From NCBI GenBank assembly GCA_018402345.1, contig JAGYIV010000010.1, positions 496,001 through 560,000 of the forward strand: DNA of 64,000 bases, given 5' to 3'. The notes beneath the pieces were generated by a model. That model did no database searches and was not told the DNA's origin. It saw only the letters and a program-made list of their open reading frames with translations. Made by a program: the position numbers and the translations under genes. The DNA is from Terrimicrobiaceae bacterium. Its GTDB lineage: Bacteria > Verrucomicrobiota > Verrucomicrobiia > Chthoniobacterales > Terrimicrobiaceae. The number at the start of each line of letters is the position of its first letter. The first letter of the stretch is position 1. This document shows positions 1 to 8,871 of this stretch, one piece after another.

Positions 1-1
1 G

Positions 2-589
2 AAAACCTCCACACGATTCGCCGACCTCATTCAAGCCCCTGCGGACCTCGCCGCAGCCATCCAAAAACACACGCCCGACTTCGAGTTCCGGCTCGTGGAG
101 TTGTTTTCAATGCCCTACGAGAAAATCCTCGGCACGCCGATGGGCATCCTGACGCTGAGGGCGTTGAAAGCTGAAAAGATCAGCGATTTGCTCGACGATG
201 CTGTGTGGGACGAGATGCTGATGGTGCAACTCACGCCCGAGGCCTTCGAGCAATTGCTGCGCTACATCCTTGACCGAGACATTGACAAGCCCGCCTTTCG
301 CCAGAAAGTAAAAGCAATCACAAATCCCAAACTGAACCAAAACGCCATGTCACTTGCCGAACAACTCCGAGAAGAAGGTCGAGAAGAAGGCCGGGAAGAA
401 GGCCGGGAAGAAGGGGTGATCGTTTCAAAACAACAAGACATCGTGGAAGCGCTGGGAATCCGATTCGGATCAGTTCCCGAAGGACTCCGCGAAGAAGTCG
501 AAGCAATCAACGATCCGGCAAAACTCACAGGTCTCTTGCGCGCGGCGATCCGATGCGCGGACATCGAAGCCTTTGCCCGCGAACTGTAA
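2..589 (+). CDS. Rpn-family recombination-promoting nuclease/putative transposase, 5' end outside window
   Basis: The reading frame is open from the first bases of the window, so the gene starts upstream and only the C-terminal 195 or so residues are seen. The visible part has the layout of Rpn/PD-(D/E)XK transposase-like proteins: a helical middle, then a charged tail with tandem REEG repeats (about residues 95-106 counted from the first internal Met), then a short helical end. The catalytic PD-(D/E)XK core would lie before the window. Proteins of this family promote RecA-independent recombination and are often found in many genomic copies. The internal ATG at 95 should not be taken as the start, because coding continues in frame before it. 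Family assignment is by overall pattern. Confidence 0.6.
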   Translation, partial: KTSTRFADLIQAPADLAAAIQKHTPDFEFRLVELFSMPYEKILGTPMGILTLRALKAEKISDLLDDAVWDEMLMVQLTPEAFEQLLRYILDRDIDKPAFRQKVKAITNPKLNQNAMSLAEQLREEGREEGREEGREEGVIVSKQQDIVEALGIRFGSVPEGLREEVEAINDPAKLTGLLRAAIRCADIEAFAREL

Positions 590-649
590 AAAGTCCGCGC
601 CCGAAATCCTCCCTCCGAGAGGCACCGCCCCCGTCGCCACGCACCGTAG

Positions 650-668
650 GACAGGCGTCCCGCCTGTC
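650..668. repeat. Short palindrome in the 590-908 intergenic gap
   Basis: The arms GACAGGC and GCCTGTC flank a 5-base loop. The 319-base gap between the Rpn-like gene and the fucosidase holds no other gene that I can see. The palindrome could be a REP-like element or a terminator stem; there is no T-run after it, so a REP-like role is more likely. Confidence 0.4.
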
Positions 669-908
669 ATCGAAAAACCCCGGCGGCCTCTGGCCGGATT
701 TTTCCCATCGCCCCGCGAGGCTGGTGGCGTTGCGGCCGGCAGAGCCACATTTCCCCCCTGAACAGGTGTGATACATTTGTCCCACATGCGAATCCGAGGG
801 CGCGGTGATAGTTATCATTTTTGAATGCTCGTGAAATCGCGGGTATCCCCGCGATGCAGCAGTGCAGCCCCCGGCCCACATCGTGACGAAGCCGCCCTCC
901 GACAAGCC

Positions 909-2369
909 ATGAGAAAAATCCTCGCATCCCTGCTGCTCAGCGGACTCGCCTTTGCCGAGGCGGTGCCGAGAGCCGACAACCCCGAGCAGGCCTATGCCGA
1001 CTCGTTCAAGAAACGGTTTGCCGCCGACCTGCGCCACCCGCCGGAGTCCGAGGCGCGGCTGAACAAATGGTTCCGCGATGACAAATTCGGCGTCTTCATT
1101 CACTTCGGCGCGTATTCCCCTCTGGCCGGCCAATACAAGGGAAACCCCATGGGCGGGCCCTACGCCGAGTGGGCAATGATGGCCTTTCGGATTCCGCTCA
1201 AGGAATACCGCGAGGAGGTCGTTTCCAAATTCAACCCGCAGGAGTTCGATGCCGACGAGTGGGCGCGGGTTTTCAAGGAAACCGGCATGAAGTATGTCGT
1301 GATCACCTCGAAGCACCACGATGGCTTCGCGCTCTTCAAGTCGGGCGTCACGGATTACAATATTGTCGATGGCACGCCCTTCCAGCGCGACATCATCAAG
1401 GAACTCGAGCAGGCCTGCCACCGCCACGGGCTGAAATTCGGCGTCTACTACTCGCAGGCCTTCGATTGGAGCGAGCCGGGCGCGCCGTTTCCCGAACAGG
1501 AAGCCATCCGGCAAATCCACCCCGACCTTCCCGCCGACTTCGAGGCGAACGACAAAACCATGGCCGAATACCTCGCCAAAAAATCGTATCCGCAGCTCGA
1601 GGAGTTGATGAAAAACTACAAGATCGACCTGCTTTGGTTCGACACCCCGGCATCGATGAAGCCCGAGCAAGGCAGGCGGTTTCTGGAAATCGTCCGCAGA
1701 AACAACCCCGACTGCGTCGTCAACTCACGCCTCCTCTACTGGCCGAAGGAGGAATGGAAGCCTGAGCAACTCGAGTTTTTCGACTATGTCTCGCTCGAGG
1801 ATAAGGAGGTGCCACCCCACAAACTCTCCCTCACCACCGAGTCGCCCGACAGCGTGAGCACCTCGTATGGCTACAAGGTCCACGGCCCGGTGCGCTACCA
1901 CACGCTCCAGGAAATCATCCACCGCTTTGTCCACACCGTGTGCGGCGGCGGAAATTACCTCCTGAATTTCGGCCCGATGGGCAACGGCCAGGTCGATCCC
2001 AAGGCGCTCGGGCTTTTCCAAGGCGTCGGTGCGTGGATCCAAGACAACGGTGAATCAATCTACGGCACCCAACCGAATCCCCTTCCTGCCCGCCCGGCAT
2101 GGGGCGATGCGAACCTCTCGAAGGACGGAAAAACCCTCTACCTGCATGTGATGAAGTGGCCCGCCGACGGCAAACTCCTTGTCGAGGGAATGCCGGCCCA
2201 AGCCACCGAGGCCTCATTCCTCTCGCCCAAAGCCGCCAACGCGAAGATCGCCTTTGTGCAGAAAGGGCCGAATCTGCATCTCACCCTGCCAGGCGCCGCC
2301 CTCGATCCGAACGACACTGTCGTGAAGGTCTCCCTCGCCGAGCCACTCCAATCCGCTGCAAAAAACTGA
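909..2369 (+). CDS. Secreted alpha-L-fucosidase, GH29
   Basis: A 486-residue glycoside hydrolase expected to release alpha-L-fucose from glycans outside the cytoplasm. An N-terminal signal peptide (charged MRK, then a hydrophobic stretch to about residue 18) supports the ATG at 909 over an in-frame ATG 84 bases upstream that lacks this feature. GH29 hallmarks are visible: a GVFIHFG strand near 61-67, SKHHDGF near 134-140, and LLWFD near 241-245, whose Asp is the expected nucleophile. The protein lacks the extra C-terminal lectin modules of some members. The next gene begins 3 bases after the stop, so the two are probably co-transcribed and may act on the same fucosylated polysaccharide. Confidence 0.88.
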   Translation: MRKILASLLLSGLAFAEAVPRADNPEQAYADSFKKRFAADLRHPPESEARLNKWFRDDKFGVFIHFGAYSPLAGQYKGNPMGGPYAEWAMMAFRIPLKEYREEVVSKFNPQEFDADEWARVFKETGMKYVVITSKHHDGFALFKSGVTDYNIVDGTPFQRDIIKELEQACHRHGLKFGVYYSQAFDWSEPGAPFPEQEAIRQIHPDLPADFEANDKTMAEYLAKKSYPQLEELMKNYKIDLLWFDTPASMKPEQGRRFLEIVRRNNPDCVVNSRLLYWPKEEWKPEQLEFFDYVSLEDKEVPPHKLSLTTESPDSVSTSYGYKVHGPVRYHTLQEIIHRFVHTVCGGGNYLLNFGPMGNGQVDPKALGLFQGVGAWIQDNGESIYGTQPNPLPARPAWGDANLSKDGKTLYLHVMKWPADGKLLVEGMPAQATEASFLSPKAANAKIAFVQKGPNLHLTLPGAALDPNDTVVKVSLAEPLQSAAKN

Positions 2370-2372
2370 TCC

Positions 2373-5300
2373 ATGCACCACCCCCTCCTTATCGCCATCG
2401 GGCTTTGTCTCCTCTCCTTGCCCTGCAACGCATCCGCTGCACCGAGCATCACCGCCACCGACACCGGTGAGAGCGGAGCGGGGGCGCAGACGATCCAGGG
2501 CGGCAATGTGACCTTCTCGTTGTCGGAGGACGCCAAGCCGGTTTCCTACACGATTGGAAATGGCACGAACCTCCTCCTCGCGAACAATCCCGGTCCGGGG
2601 TTTTACCTCACCCTCGGCACGGGGGCTGAAGAGAAAACCATCCCGTTCGTTTCCTCCGAATCCAAGGACGGCAAGCTGATCCTCACCGCCGAGGACAATA
2701 CCCGCGTGACCCTCGCGGTGAACGCCGGCGACAGGTTCATCTCCTTCCGCCTCGAAGCCATCGAGGATGTGCCGAAGGACACCGAGCCCACCTTGAATTT
2801 CAAGGTGCACTTCCAACTCAAAATTTATCCGGAAACCGTTCCCTTCGATTACATGTGCCTTGTGGGGGGGCGATTCGAGACCGTGCGTTCCTACACCAAG
2901 GTCACATGGCCGTATTTCTGGCAACGCGGCGAGCACGACCCGCTCGGCGGCTTTGCCCATTTCGTTCCGCAGAACGACGAGGAGCACAACGAGGCGTTGC
3001 TCCGCATTTGGACCGAGGAGGATGTGCCTCACCCGAGCATCGAGGGCGAGTGGACCTACGAGCGCGCGAAGGAATGGGCCGAAGAGTGGCACAAGAACAT
3101 CGAGGACACGACGCACTTGATGATCAGCGCCGAGAAGCCCGAGGACCTCGATCCGCTCATCGACTACGCGAAAAAACTGAAGGTCAGCCGCGTCTACATG
3201 CACACCGACACATGGCGCGGGCGGTATTGGCCCCAGGACCAGGATGCCCTGTGGGTGAACACCAAGGTCTTCCCGCGCGGCGAAGAGGACCTGAAGGCAT
3301 TCATCGAAACGCTCAAGGAGCACGGCATCGGCACCATGATGCACACGCTCTGCTACGGCATTCCGCCGGAGGGCTCGAAGTATATGGGCAAGGGGAAAAC
3401 GACCGACCGCCGCCTGGCCCACTGGGTCACGGGCACGCTGGAGGAATCCATTTCCCCCGATGACACCACCATCCTGTTCCGTCCGGACCGCGTCGTGAAA
3501 CCGAGTCATCCCGCCAAATGGACCACCGATGTGTTGATAGGCAACGAAATCATCAAATGCTCTTTCACGGACACCGACCAACCCGTCTGGACCCTCGAGG
3601 ACTGCAAGCGCGGAGCGGATCCGGAGGTGCACGAGGCCGGCACCGAGGTCGTCGGACTCCTCAAGGCCTACGGCCAAAACTACTACCCGGACAGCAGGAC
3701 CGACCTGCCCGAAATCACGGCCAAGGCCTACGCGGAATTTTTCAACCGCCTCGGCGTCGTCCACCACGAATTCGACGGCGCGGAGAGCCATAACGATGTG
3801 CCGTGGGGGTTCTCCAAGTGGGCGATGTTTGTTTACCAAAACACCACGATGCCCACCACTTCGAACACCTCGAGCGGCACCGCGAACCCGTGGGATTTGA
3901 TGTATCGGTTCAAAAAGAATGGAGAGGAAAAATACCGCAACAAGGGCAGCAACCACGGGTGCGGCAGCGGCACCGCCGCATTGGCCCTCGAACGCGACAG
4001 CCGACTCGCCACGAGCCCGATCGAGAACCATTTCGCCATGGGCCACGCGGCGGCGTTCAACACGCCGGGGTTCGTTTTTGGAAAGCCCGAACCGATGTTT
4101 GGCGTCTTCCCGAATGTCATCGAAGAGCACGGCCTCGAGGAATTGATCGCCGAGCAGTTCGCGGTCTGGCGCGAGCTGACCCCCAAGCTCACGCCGGAAT
4201 GGCGGAAGAAAATTCTCGAGACCTACACCAGGAACCCCGCATCCCACCACTACAACGCCAAGATCGTGTATGAGGCCCGGCGTGCCGGGGGTGGCTACGA
4301 AGTCCAACCCTTCACCATCATGACCCGAGGCGGGGTGGATGCGAATTGGACGACGGTGCAGGAATTTTGCAGCATCATGCCCCGCCAGTATGTGGCTCCC
4401 GGCATGCGCGTGGCGTTGGACAATCCCTTCGAGCGCCAGGCGCCCCAATTCATCATTCGCGTGATGAATGGCTACACCGATGCGGCGGCGGCCGGCATCC
4501 AGCACTCCGAGTCCATCGAGGAGATGAGTCAGGACATGAAAGACTACCTCGCCTCCTCGGGCGTGCAGGTGGAGAGCGCCGCACCGCCCCCCGCCGCAGC
4601 CCCCTCCTCACCGATCGCGGATCCCTACCGCTTGCAGCCCAACGCCGGGCAAATGGAAAACCCCGGCAAGCATGTCTTCGCCGATGTCGGCGAGGCTCTC
4701 GAAGTGTCGTTGGACAACACCATGGGCGAACCGCTTCTCCAACAGGACGCCTTTCCCGGTCGCAAGTTCAGAGGCAACGCGCAAAACGCCCGTGGCCTCG
4801 CCCTCACGGCCACCGGTGACGGCAGCGGATCGCTCCTTGTGATCCAAGTCGGCCCTTGGAAGGATTATGTCGTCCCGATCGACTTCACCGGGCGGAAGGA
4901 AATCTTCATCCCCATCAGCGAAACCTCCCGCACAGCTGAAGGCTGGGGGATGCGCTACGCCACGAAGGGGGCGCCCTACATGGGCTTCGGAGCGGTCTTC
5001 ATCGGCTTCGGCCGTGTTCCCGCCGACACCCACGCAACAGTGCTCATCGAGAACCTCCGCATGGTCGGCGAGAAACCCTCATCGATCACCAACCCCGTCA
5101 TCCACGCGGGAGAAGGAACCCTCGCCATTCAAGGCGAAGTGAAAAGCGACCACTACCTCTGGTATCAAGGCGGCGACAGCGTCGGCGTCTACGACAAAAA
5201 CTGGAACCTCCGAGACAAACTCCCCGTCGTGGCGACCAACTACGAGGTGGACGAGGGCATCTCCGATTATTGGATCGACGGCGAATCCGCCACCCCGCCG

Positions 5301-5375
5301 CCATGGTTCGATGTACAATTCATCACCAAGGGCGAAACGGTGACGCTCGAAAACGTTGACATCGCCGCCCAATGA
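2373..5375 (+). CDS. Large secreted protein, putative carbohydrate-active enzyme, family not recognised
   Basis: A 1000-residue protein with a clear signal peptide (hydrophobic residues 5-20, cleavage likely near the ASA motif). I do not recognise the family. The first 200 residues look like a beta-sandwich that begins with a conserved TATDTGESG segment. The middle contains TIM-barrel-like alternation with acidic motifs such as VHHEFDGAESH and MHTDTW, which resemble glycosidase active-site strands. The region after about residue 730 begins with a proline/alanine linker and looks like another beta-sandwich. It follows the GH29 gene by 3 bases, which suggests a joint role in polysaccharide breakdown. 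A truncated paralogue of its N-terminus lies at 8644. The hydrolase role is an inference from fold impression and context only. Confidence 0.6.
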   Translation: MHHPLLIAIGLCLLSLPCNASAAPSITATDTGESGAGAQTIQGGNVTFSLSEDAKPVSYTIGNGTNLLLANNPGPGFYLTLGTGAEEKTIPFVSSESKDGKLILTAEDNTRVTLAVNAGDRFISFRLEAIEDVPKDTEPTLNFKVHFQLKIYPETVPFDYMCLVGGRFETVRSYTKVTWPYFWQRGEHDPLGGFAHFVPQNDEEHNEALLRIWTEEDVPHPSIEGEWTYERAKEWAEEWHKNIEDTTHLMISAEKPEDLDPLIDYAKKLKVSRVYMHTDTWRGRYWPQDQDALWVNTKVFPRGEEDLKAFIETLKEHGIGTMMHTLCYGIPPEGSKYMGKGKTTDRRLAHWVTGTLEESISPDDTTILFRPDRVVKPSHPAKWTTDVLIGNEIIKCSFTDTDQPVWTLEDCKRGADPEVHEAGTEVVGLLKAYGQNYYPDSRTDLPEITAKAYAEFFNRLGVVHHEFDGAESHNDVPWGFSKWAMFVYQNTTMPTTSNTSSGTANPWDLMYRFKKNGEEKYRNKGSNHGCGSGTAALALERDSRLATSPIENHFAMGHAAAFNTPGFVFGKPEPMFGVFPNVIEEHGLEELIAEQFAVWRELTPKLTPEWRKKILETYTRNPASHHYNAKIVYEARRAGGGYEVQPFTIMTRGGVDANWTTVQEFCSIMPRQYVAPGMRVALDNPFERQAPQFIIRVMNGYTDAAAAGIQHSESIEEMSQDMKDYLASSGVQVESAAPPPAAAPSSPIADPYRLQPNAGQMENPGKHVFADVGEALEVSLDNTMGEPLLQQDAFPGRKFRGNAQNARGLALTATGDGSGSLLVIQVGPWKDYVVPIDFTGRKEIFIPISETSRTAEGWGMRYATKGAPYMGFGAVFIGFGRVPADTHATVLIENLRMVGEKPSSITNPVIHAGEGTLAIQGEVKSDHYLWYQGGDSVGVYDKNWNLRDKLPVVATNYEVDEGISDYWIDGESATPPPWFDVQFITKGETVTLENVDIAAQ

Positions 5376-5385
5376 AGAAAGACAC

Positions 5386-5394
5386 AACTGGAAC
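5386..5394. repeat. Target-site duplication, left copy
   Basis: The 9-base sequence aactggaac directly precedes the left inverted repeat of the IS4-family element and is repeated exactly at 6699-6707. Confidence 0.8.
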
Positions 5395-6698
5395 CACTGG
5401 TGTCCGGTTAACGGAGTTTTGAATTTGTCAATCATGTTGCTTTTCATAGACAAGAGCGGAAAATCGAGTGTGACGGATATGATTTTTTTGGAACAGCAGA
5501 TGCTATACTGCACGGATGATATCCGGTCGCTTTATTCTCTCCCAAATCCTCGATTTGATTCATCGGGAAACACTGTCTCGCTTGGCCTCCCGCTTTCAGG
5601 CCGATTCGCGTGTGCGGCATTTTGGAGTGCGCCAGCAGTTGATTTGCATGGTCTTCGCGCAACTGACTTGGCGCGATGGCCTGCGCGACATCGTCGAATG
5701 CCTCAACGCCAAGCCCGAGGCACTTTATCATCTGGGTTTTCGGGAACCCGTGGCCAAATCCACCCTGGCCGATGCCAACGAAAGACGGGACTGGAGGCTC
5801 TGGGAGGCGTTGGCTTTGAGCCTGATTCCAAAAGCCAGAAGTCTTTACGCGAGCGAGGACTTGGGGCTGGATTTGGAAAACACCGTTTACGCGCTGGACT
5901 CGACGACGATCGATTTGTCGCTGACGATGTTTCCTTGGGCGACATTCCGCACGACCAAGAGCGGGATCAAGGTTCATACCCAGATCGATTTGAGAGGACC
6001 GATTCCGGTATGCGTGTTCGTGTCTCCAGCCAGCATGCACGATGTGAAGTGGCTCGACATGTTGGCTTTCGAGGTCGGCGCGATCTATATTTTCGACAAG
6101 GGCTATATCGACTTTGCCAGACTTCACTGTATCGCGGCCTCGGGAGCGTTTTTCGTAACACGCGCCAAAGAAAACCTGCGCTTTGCTCGGCAAGAATCTC
6201 GTCCTGTGGACAAAACGACGGGCCTGCGAAGCGATCAGGTTGGGTATTTGGCGCTTCCCAAGGCGAGAGAAAACTTCCCCTCGCCCTTGCGGCGGATCCG
6301 GTTTTTCGATGCAGAGCAGAAACGCTTTCTGGTGTTCTTGACCAACCACATGGGGCTTCCTGCTTTGACGGTTGCCAAACTCTACAAGAAGCGTTGGGAC
6401 ATCGAGTTGTTTTTCAAATGGATCAAGGGAAATCTGCGGATCAAGCATTACTATGGCACGAGCCTCAATGCGGTGAAAACGCAGATTTGGATCGCCGTAA
6501 CGACCTATCTGCTGGTAGCCATCCTGCACAAGGAGTTGAAACTGCCCGGAAGCCTCCACAGAACTCTGCAGATTTTGAGCGTTCATCCGTTCGAGAAGAT
6601 TGCTTTGCATGAACTACTTATGAAAAACGAATTCAGAAAATCGGGAACAGGGAATTTTAACCAAATGAAGTTGTTTGACTTATAACCGGACAGTAGTG
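5395..6698 (+). mobile_element. Complete IS4-family insertion sequence, 1304 bp
   Basis: The left end CACTGGTGTCCGGTTA (5395-5410) and the reverse complement of the right end, CACTACTGTCCGGTTA (6683-6698), match at 14 of 16 positions. Both are bounded by the same 9-base target duplication. A single intact transposase gene fills the element. The identical duplication and intact gene suggest a fairly recent insertion. It landed 11 bases after the stop of the large secreted protein and upstream of the kinase gene, so it may have separated that kinase from its original promoter. Confidence 0.88.
5516..6685 (+). CDS. IS4-family DDE transposase
   Basis: A 389-residue cut-and-paste transposase with an N-terminal DUF4372-like DNA-binding region (about 1-80) and an RNase H-fold catalytic domain. 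The catalytic triad is visible as D128 (ALDSTT), D194 (IFDKGY) and E297 (WDIELFF). The IS4 signature Y-2-R-3-E-6-K is exact: Y290, R293, E297, K304. The gene is full length for this subgroup and uninterrupted. It lies between the inverted repeats of the surrounding element. Confidence 0.92.
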   Translation: MISGRFILSQILDLIHRETLSRLASRFQADSRVRHFGVRQQLICMVFAQLTWRDGLRDIVECLNAKPEALYHLGFREPVAKSTLADANERRDWRLWEALALSLIPKARSLYASEDLGLDLENTVYALDSTTIDLSLTMFPWATFRTTKSGIKVHTQIDLRGPIPVCVFVSPASMHDVKWLDMLAFEVGAIYIFDKGYIDFARLHCIAASGAFFVTRAKENLRFARQESRPVDKTTGLRSDQVGYLALPKARENFPSPLRRIRFFDAEQKRFLVFLTNHMGLPALTVAKLYKKRWDIELFFKWIKGNLRIKHYYGTSLNAVKTQIWIAVTTYLLVAILHKELKLPGSLHRTLQILSVHPFEKIALHELLMKNEFRKSGTGNFNQMKLFDL

Positions 6699-6707
6699 AA
6701 CTGGAAC
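6699..6707. repeat. Target-site duplication, right copy
   Basis: Exact copy of the 9-base aactggaac found at the left end of the IS4-family element. Confidence 0.8.
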
Positions 6708-6777
6708 ATGAAAAAATCCCCCCCAAAGTCCTGTGACTCCTCCCCGGAATCCCGTGCCACCAGAGCCGGATCGTCGC

Positions 6778-8454
6778 ATGAGCAACGAGCCTGAACGCGA
6801 ATTCGTCGGCAACGGCCGGTATGCCTTGGACCAGGTGCTGGGCAAGGGCGGCGCGGGCGAGGTCGTGCTCGCCTACGACCTCTCGCTGACCCGTTGGGTT
6901 GCCATCAAGCGGATCCCGGTCACCGATGACGGGATTGTGCGGGAGGCCTGCATGCAGGCGAATTTCCACCACCCCAACATCGTTACGGTCCACGATGTCT
7001 TCCAGGAGGACGGGCGGATTTTGATCGTCATGGAATTCGTGCAGGGGCAGACGGTCGAGGAAATCGCCGAGGCGATGGGCGAGGAGACGTTCCGGAACTT
7101 CGCGGAGCAATGCCTCGAGGGCCTCGGCGCGGCCCACGCCCAATACATCGTCCACCGCGACATCAAGCCGGGGAACATCATGCTGGTCCCGTTGCCCGAG
7201 GGCGGCTGCCAAGTGAAGCTGCTCGACTTCGGGCAGTCGCGTGTGATGGAGGCTCCCTCGCTGCAAACGATGGACCACAGCGGCGCGGTGGTTGGCTCGG
7301 TTGACATGATGTCGCCCGAGCAATTGAACCACGAGGAACTCGACTCGCGTTCAGATCTCTATTCGCTCGGTTGTGTTTTTTACCAAGCCCTCACGCGGCA
7401 GCGTCCCTTCACCGGAGAAAATGCGGCGCAGATTCTCTCGGCCCATCTGAATCACAAGTTCCACCCGCTGGCCTCGATCCGACCGGACCTGCCGCAGCCG
7501 CTGACAGCATGGGTGGAGCGGTTGTTTTCGCTGGATCGAAACGACCGGCCCGCCAGCGCACAGGAGGCGTTGCAGACTCTCCGGGCGACCCCGGCCGCGC
7601 CGCTGGCAACAGCGAAAGCTGCGGTGGCTGTGGCTGCTCCAGTGCCTGTCGCTGTTGCCAAGCCCGTCGCCGTGGCGTCAGCCAAAGTCGTGAAAACGAC
7701 GCCCGTGGCCACTGTGGCGAAACCGGCCCACACCAACGCACCCCGAACTATTTCCACACCACCAAGCCCGCACACTCCAGAGCCTGCCAAAAAATTTCCC
7801 GTCCCGCTGTGGATTCCGCTGGCTGCGGCGGCGGTGCTTCTGATCGCCGGCGGAGTTTTTCTCGCCTTTTGGGCGATGCCACCGCAAGAGGAATTGCTCT
7901 TCGGTGCGGACCTTTCAAACGCCGATTTCCCTCCGGGCACATGGACCATCAGCAATGGGATCATGAAGGGAAATGGCAAGAGCGGCGCGATTTGGACCAA
8001 GAAGGAATACGAAAATTTCGACCTGCATTTTGAAGTCCGCGTCGCCCGGAAGGCCAACAGCGGGATTTTTCTGCGAAGCCCGAATCTGGAGGAGTTGAAA
8101 CAAAAACGAATCAATTTCCGACATGCCACAATGGAGTTGGAGATCATCGAGGGGAAGGGTGCCCCCGGATCGATTCTGACTGTCTGCAAGCCTCCCAAAC
8201 CCATCGCCTTGGAGGCGGGCAAGTGGCACACCTTCGACATCAAGGCTGTCGGCCCCATGATCACGGTGTCCTTCGACGGAGAGAAACTCTACGACATCGA
8301 CCTTTCAAAAGGAACCAAACCGGGACAGAACCCCGACGGCTCGAGGAACATTTTAAATGTGGCGTTGAAAGACCTCCCGAAGAAAGGCCGCATCGGCATT
8401 CAGGACTGGCTCGGGCCTGTCGAATTCCGGAATTTCCGCATCAAAGAACTATGA
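6778..8454 (+). CDS. Membrane Ser/Thr protein kinase with C-terminal DUF1080 domain
   Basis: A 558-residue Hanks-type kinase. The glycine loop is GKGGAGEVV (22-30), the ATP-binding lysine is K44 (VAIK), the catalytic loop is HRDIKPGN (126-133) and the metal-binding motif is DFG (150-152). After an Ala/Pro/Val-rich linker there is one membrane segment (about 340-365). The outer C-terminal part, about 375 to the end, matches the DUF1080/3-keto-disaccharide hydrolase fold (W-x-I-x-NG-x-M, SGIF-L-RSP). This combination suggests that an extracytoplasmic carbohydrate-binding or hydrolase-like domain signals to an internal kinase. A GTG at 6733 is an alternative start; the ATG at 6778 is nearer the kinase core. 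The IS4 element lies just upstream. Confidence 0.82.
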   Translation: MSNEPEREFVGNGRYALDQVLGKGGAGEVVLAYDLSLTRWVAIKRIPVTDDGIVREACMQANFHHPNIVTVHDVFQEDGRILIVMEFVQGQTVEEIAEAMGEETFRNFAEQCLEGLGAAHAQYIVHRDIKPGNIMLVPLPEGGCQVKLLDFGQSRVMEAPSLQTMDHSGAVVGSVDMMSPEQLNHEELDSRSDLYSLGCVFYQALTRQRPFTGENAAQILSAHLNHKFHPLASIRPDLPQPLTAWVERLFSLDRNDRPASAQEALQTLRATPAAPLATAKAAVAVAAPVPVAVAKPVAVASAKVVKTTPVATVAKPAHTNAPRTISTPPSPHTPEPAKKFPVPLWIPLAAAAVLLIAGGVFLAFWAMPPQEELLFGADLSNADFPPGTWTISNGIMKGNGKSGAIWTKKEYENFDLHFEVRVARKANSGIFLRSPNLEELKQKRINFRHATMELEIIEGKGAPGSILTVCKPPKPIALEAGKWHTFDIKAVGPMITVSFDGEKLYDIDLSKGTKPGQNPDGSRNILNVALKDLPKKGRIGIQDWLGPVEFRNFRIKEL

Positions 8455-8643
8455 GCGATTGCCGCCTCGTTAAGACAGATGACTGGGCGCAAGCCAACCA
8501 AAGGTCAAAGGAGCCCATGCTTCGCCGCGTTCCGGTTGCCCGCCCGTCCCAACCAGTCGTTTTCCCCATCCCGCCGATTCGGCTCTGACAAGCAGAACTT
8601 TCACCCACAGCACCACCCACCTTTCCATCCGAAAAACCAACCC

Positions 8644-8871
8644 ATGAAACGATCACTTATCCTGCTCACGGCCGCAGTTGGCCTCCTCTCTTCGGCCTGC
8701 AAAGCCTCCGTTGCACCGAAAATCACCGCGACCGACACCGGCGAGAGCGGCCATGGCGCGCAGACGATCAAGGGCGGCGATGTGACATTGTTGCTGTCGG
8801 CGGACGCCAAGCCGCTTTCCTACACGATCGGCGACGGCGAGAATCTTCTCCGCCCTGATGCCAACACATGA
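8644..8871 (+). pseudogene. Truncated N-terminal paralogue of the 1000-residue secreted protein
   Basis: The 75-residue frame has a signal peptide ending near SSACKA, which might be lipoprotein-like. It then repeats the N-terminus of the protein encoded at 2373: the TATDTGESG segment, AQTIKGGDVT and SYTIGDG are all shared, with about three quarters of the positions identical. Similarity stops near residue 70, and the frame ends in a TGA that overlaps the ATG of the TraG-like gene. This looks like a paralogue cut by insertion or deletion, leaving only the first fourteenth or so of the gene. Confidence 0.75.

Noticed and set aside
2214-4505. 763-codon minus-strand frame opposite the large secreted protein
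   Set aside because: It mirrors the codon pattern of the strong plus-strand gene with a signal peptide; high GC creates such antisense frames.
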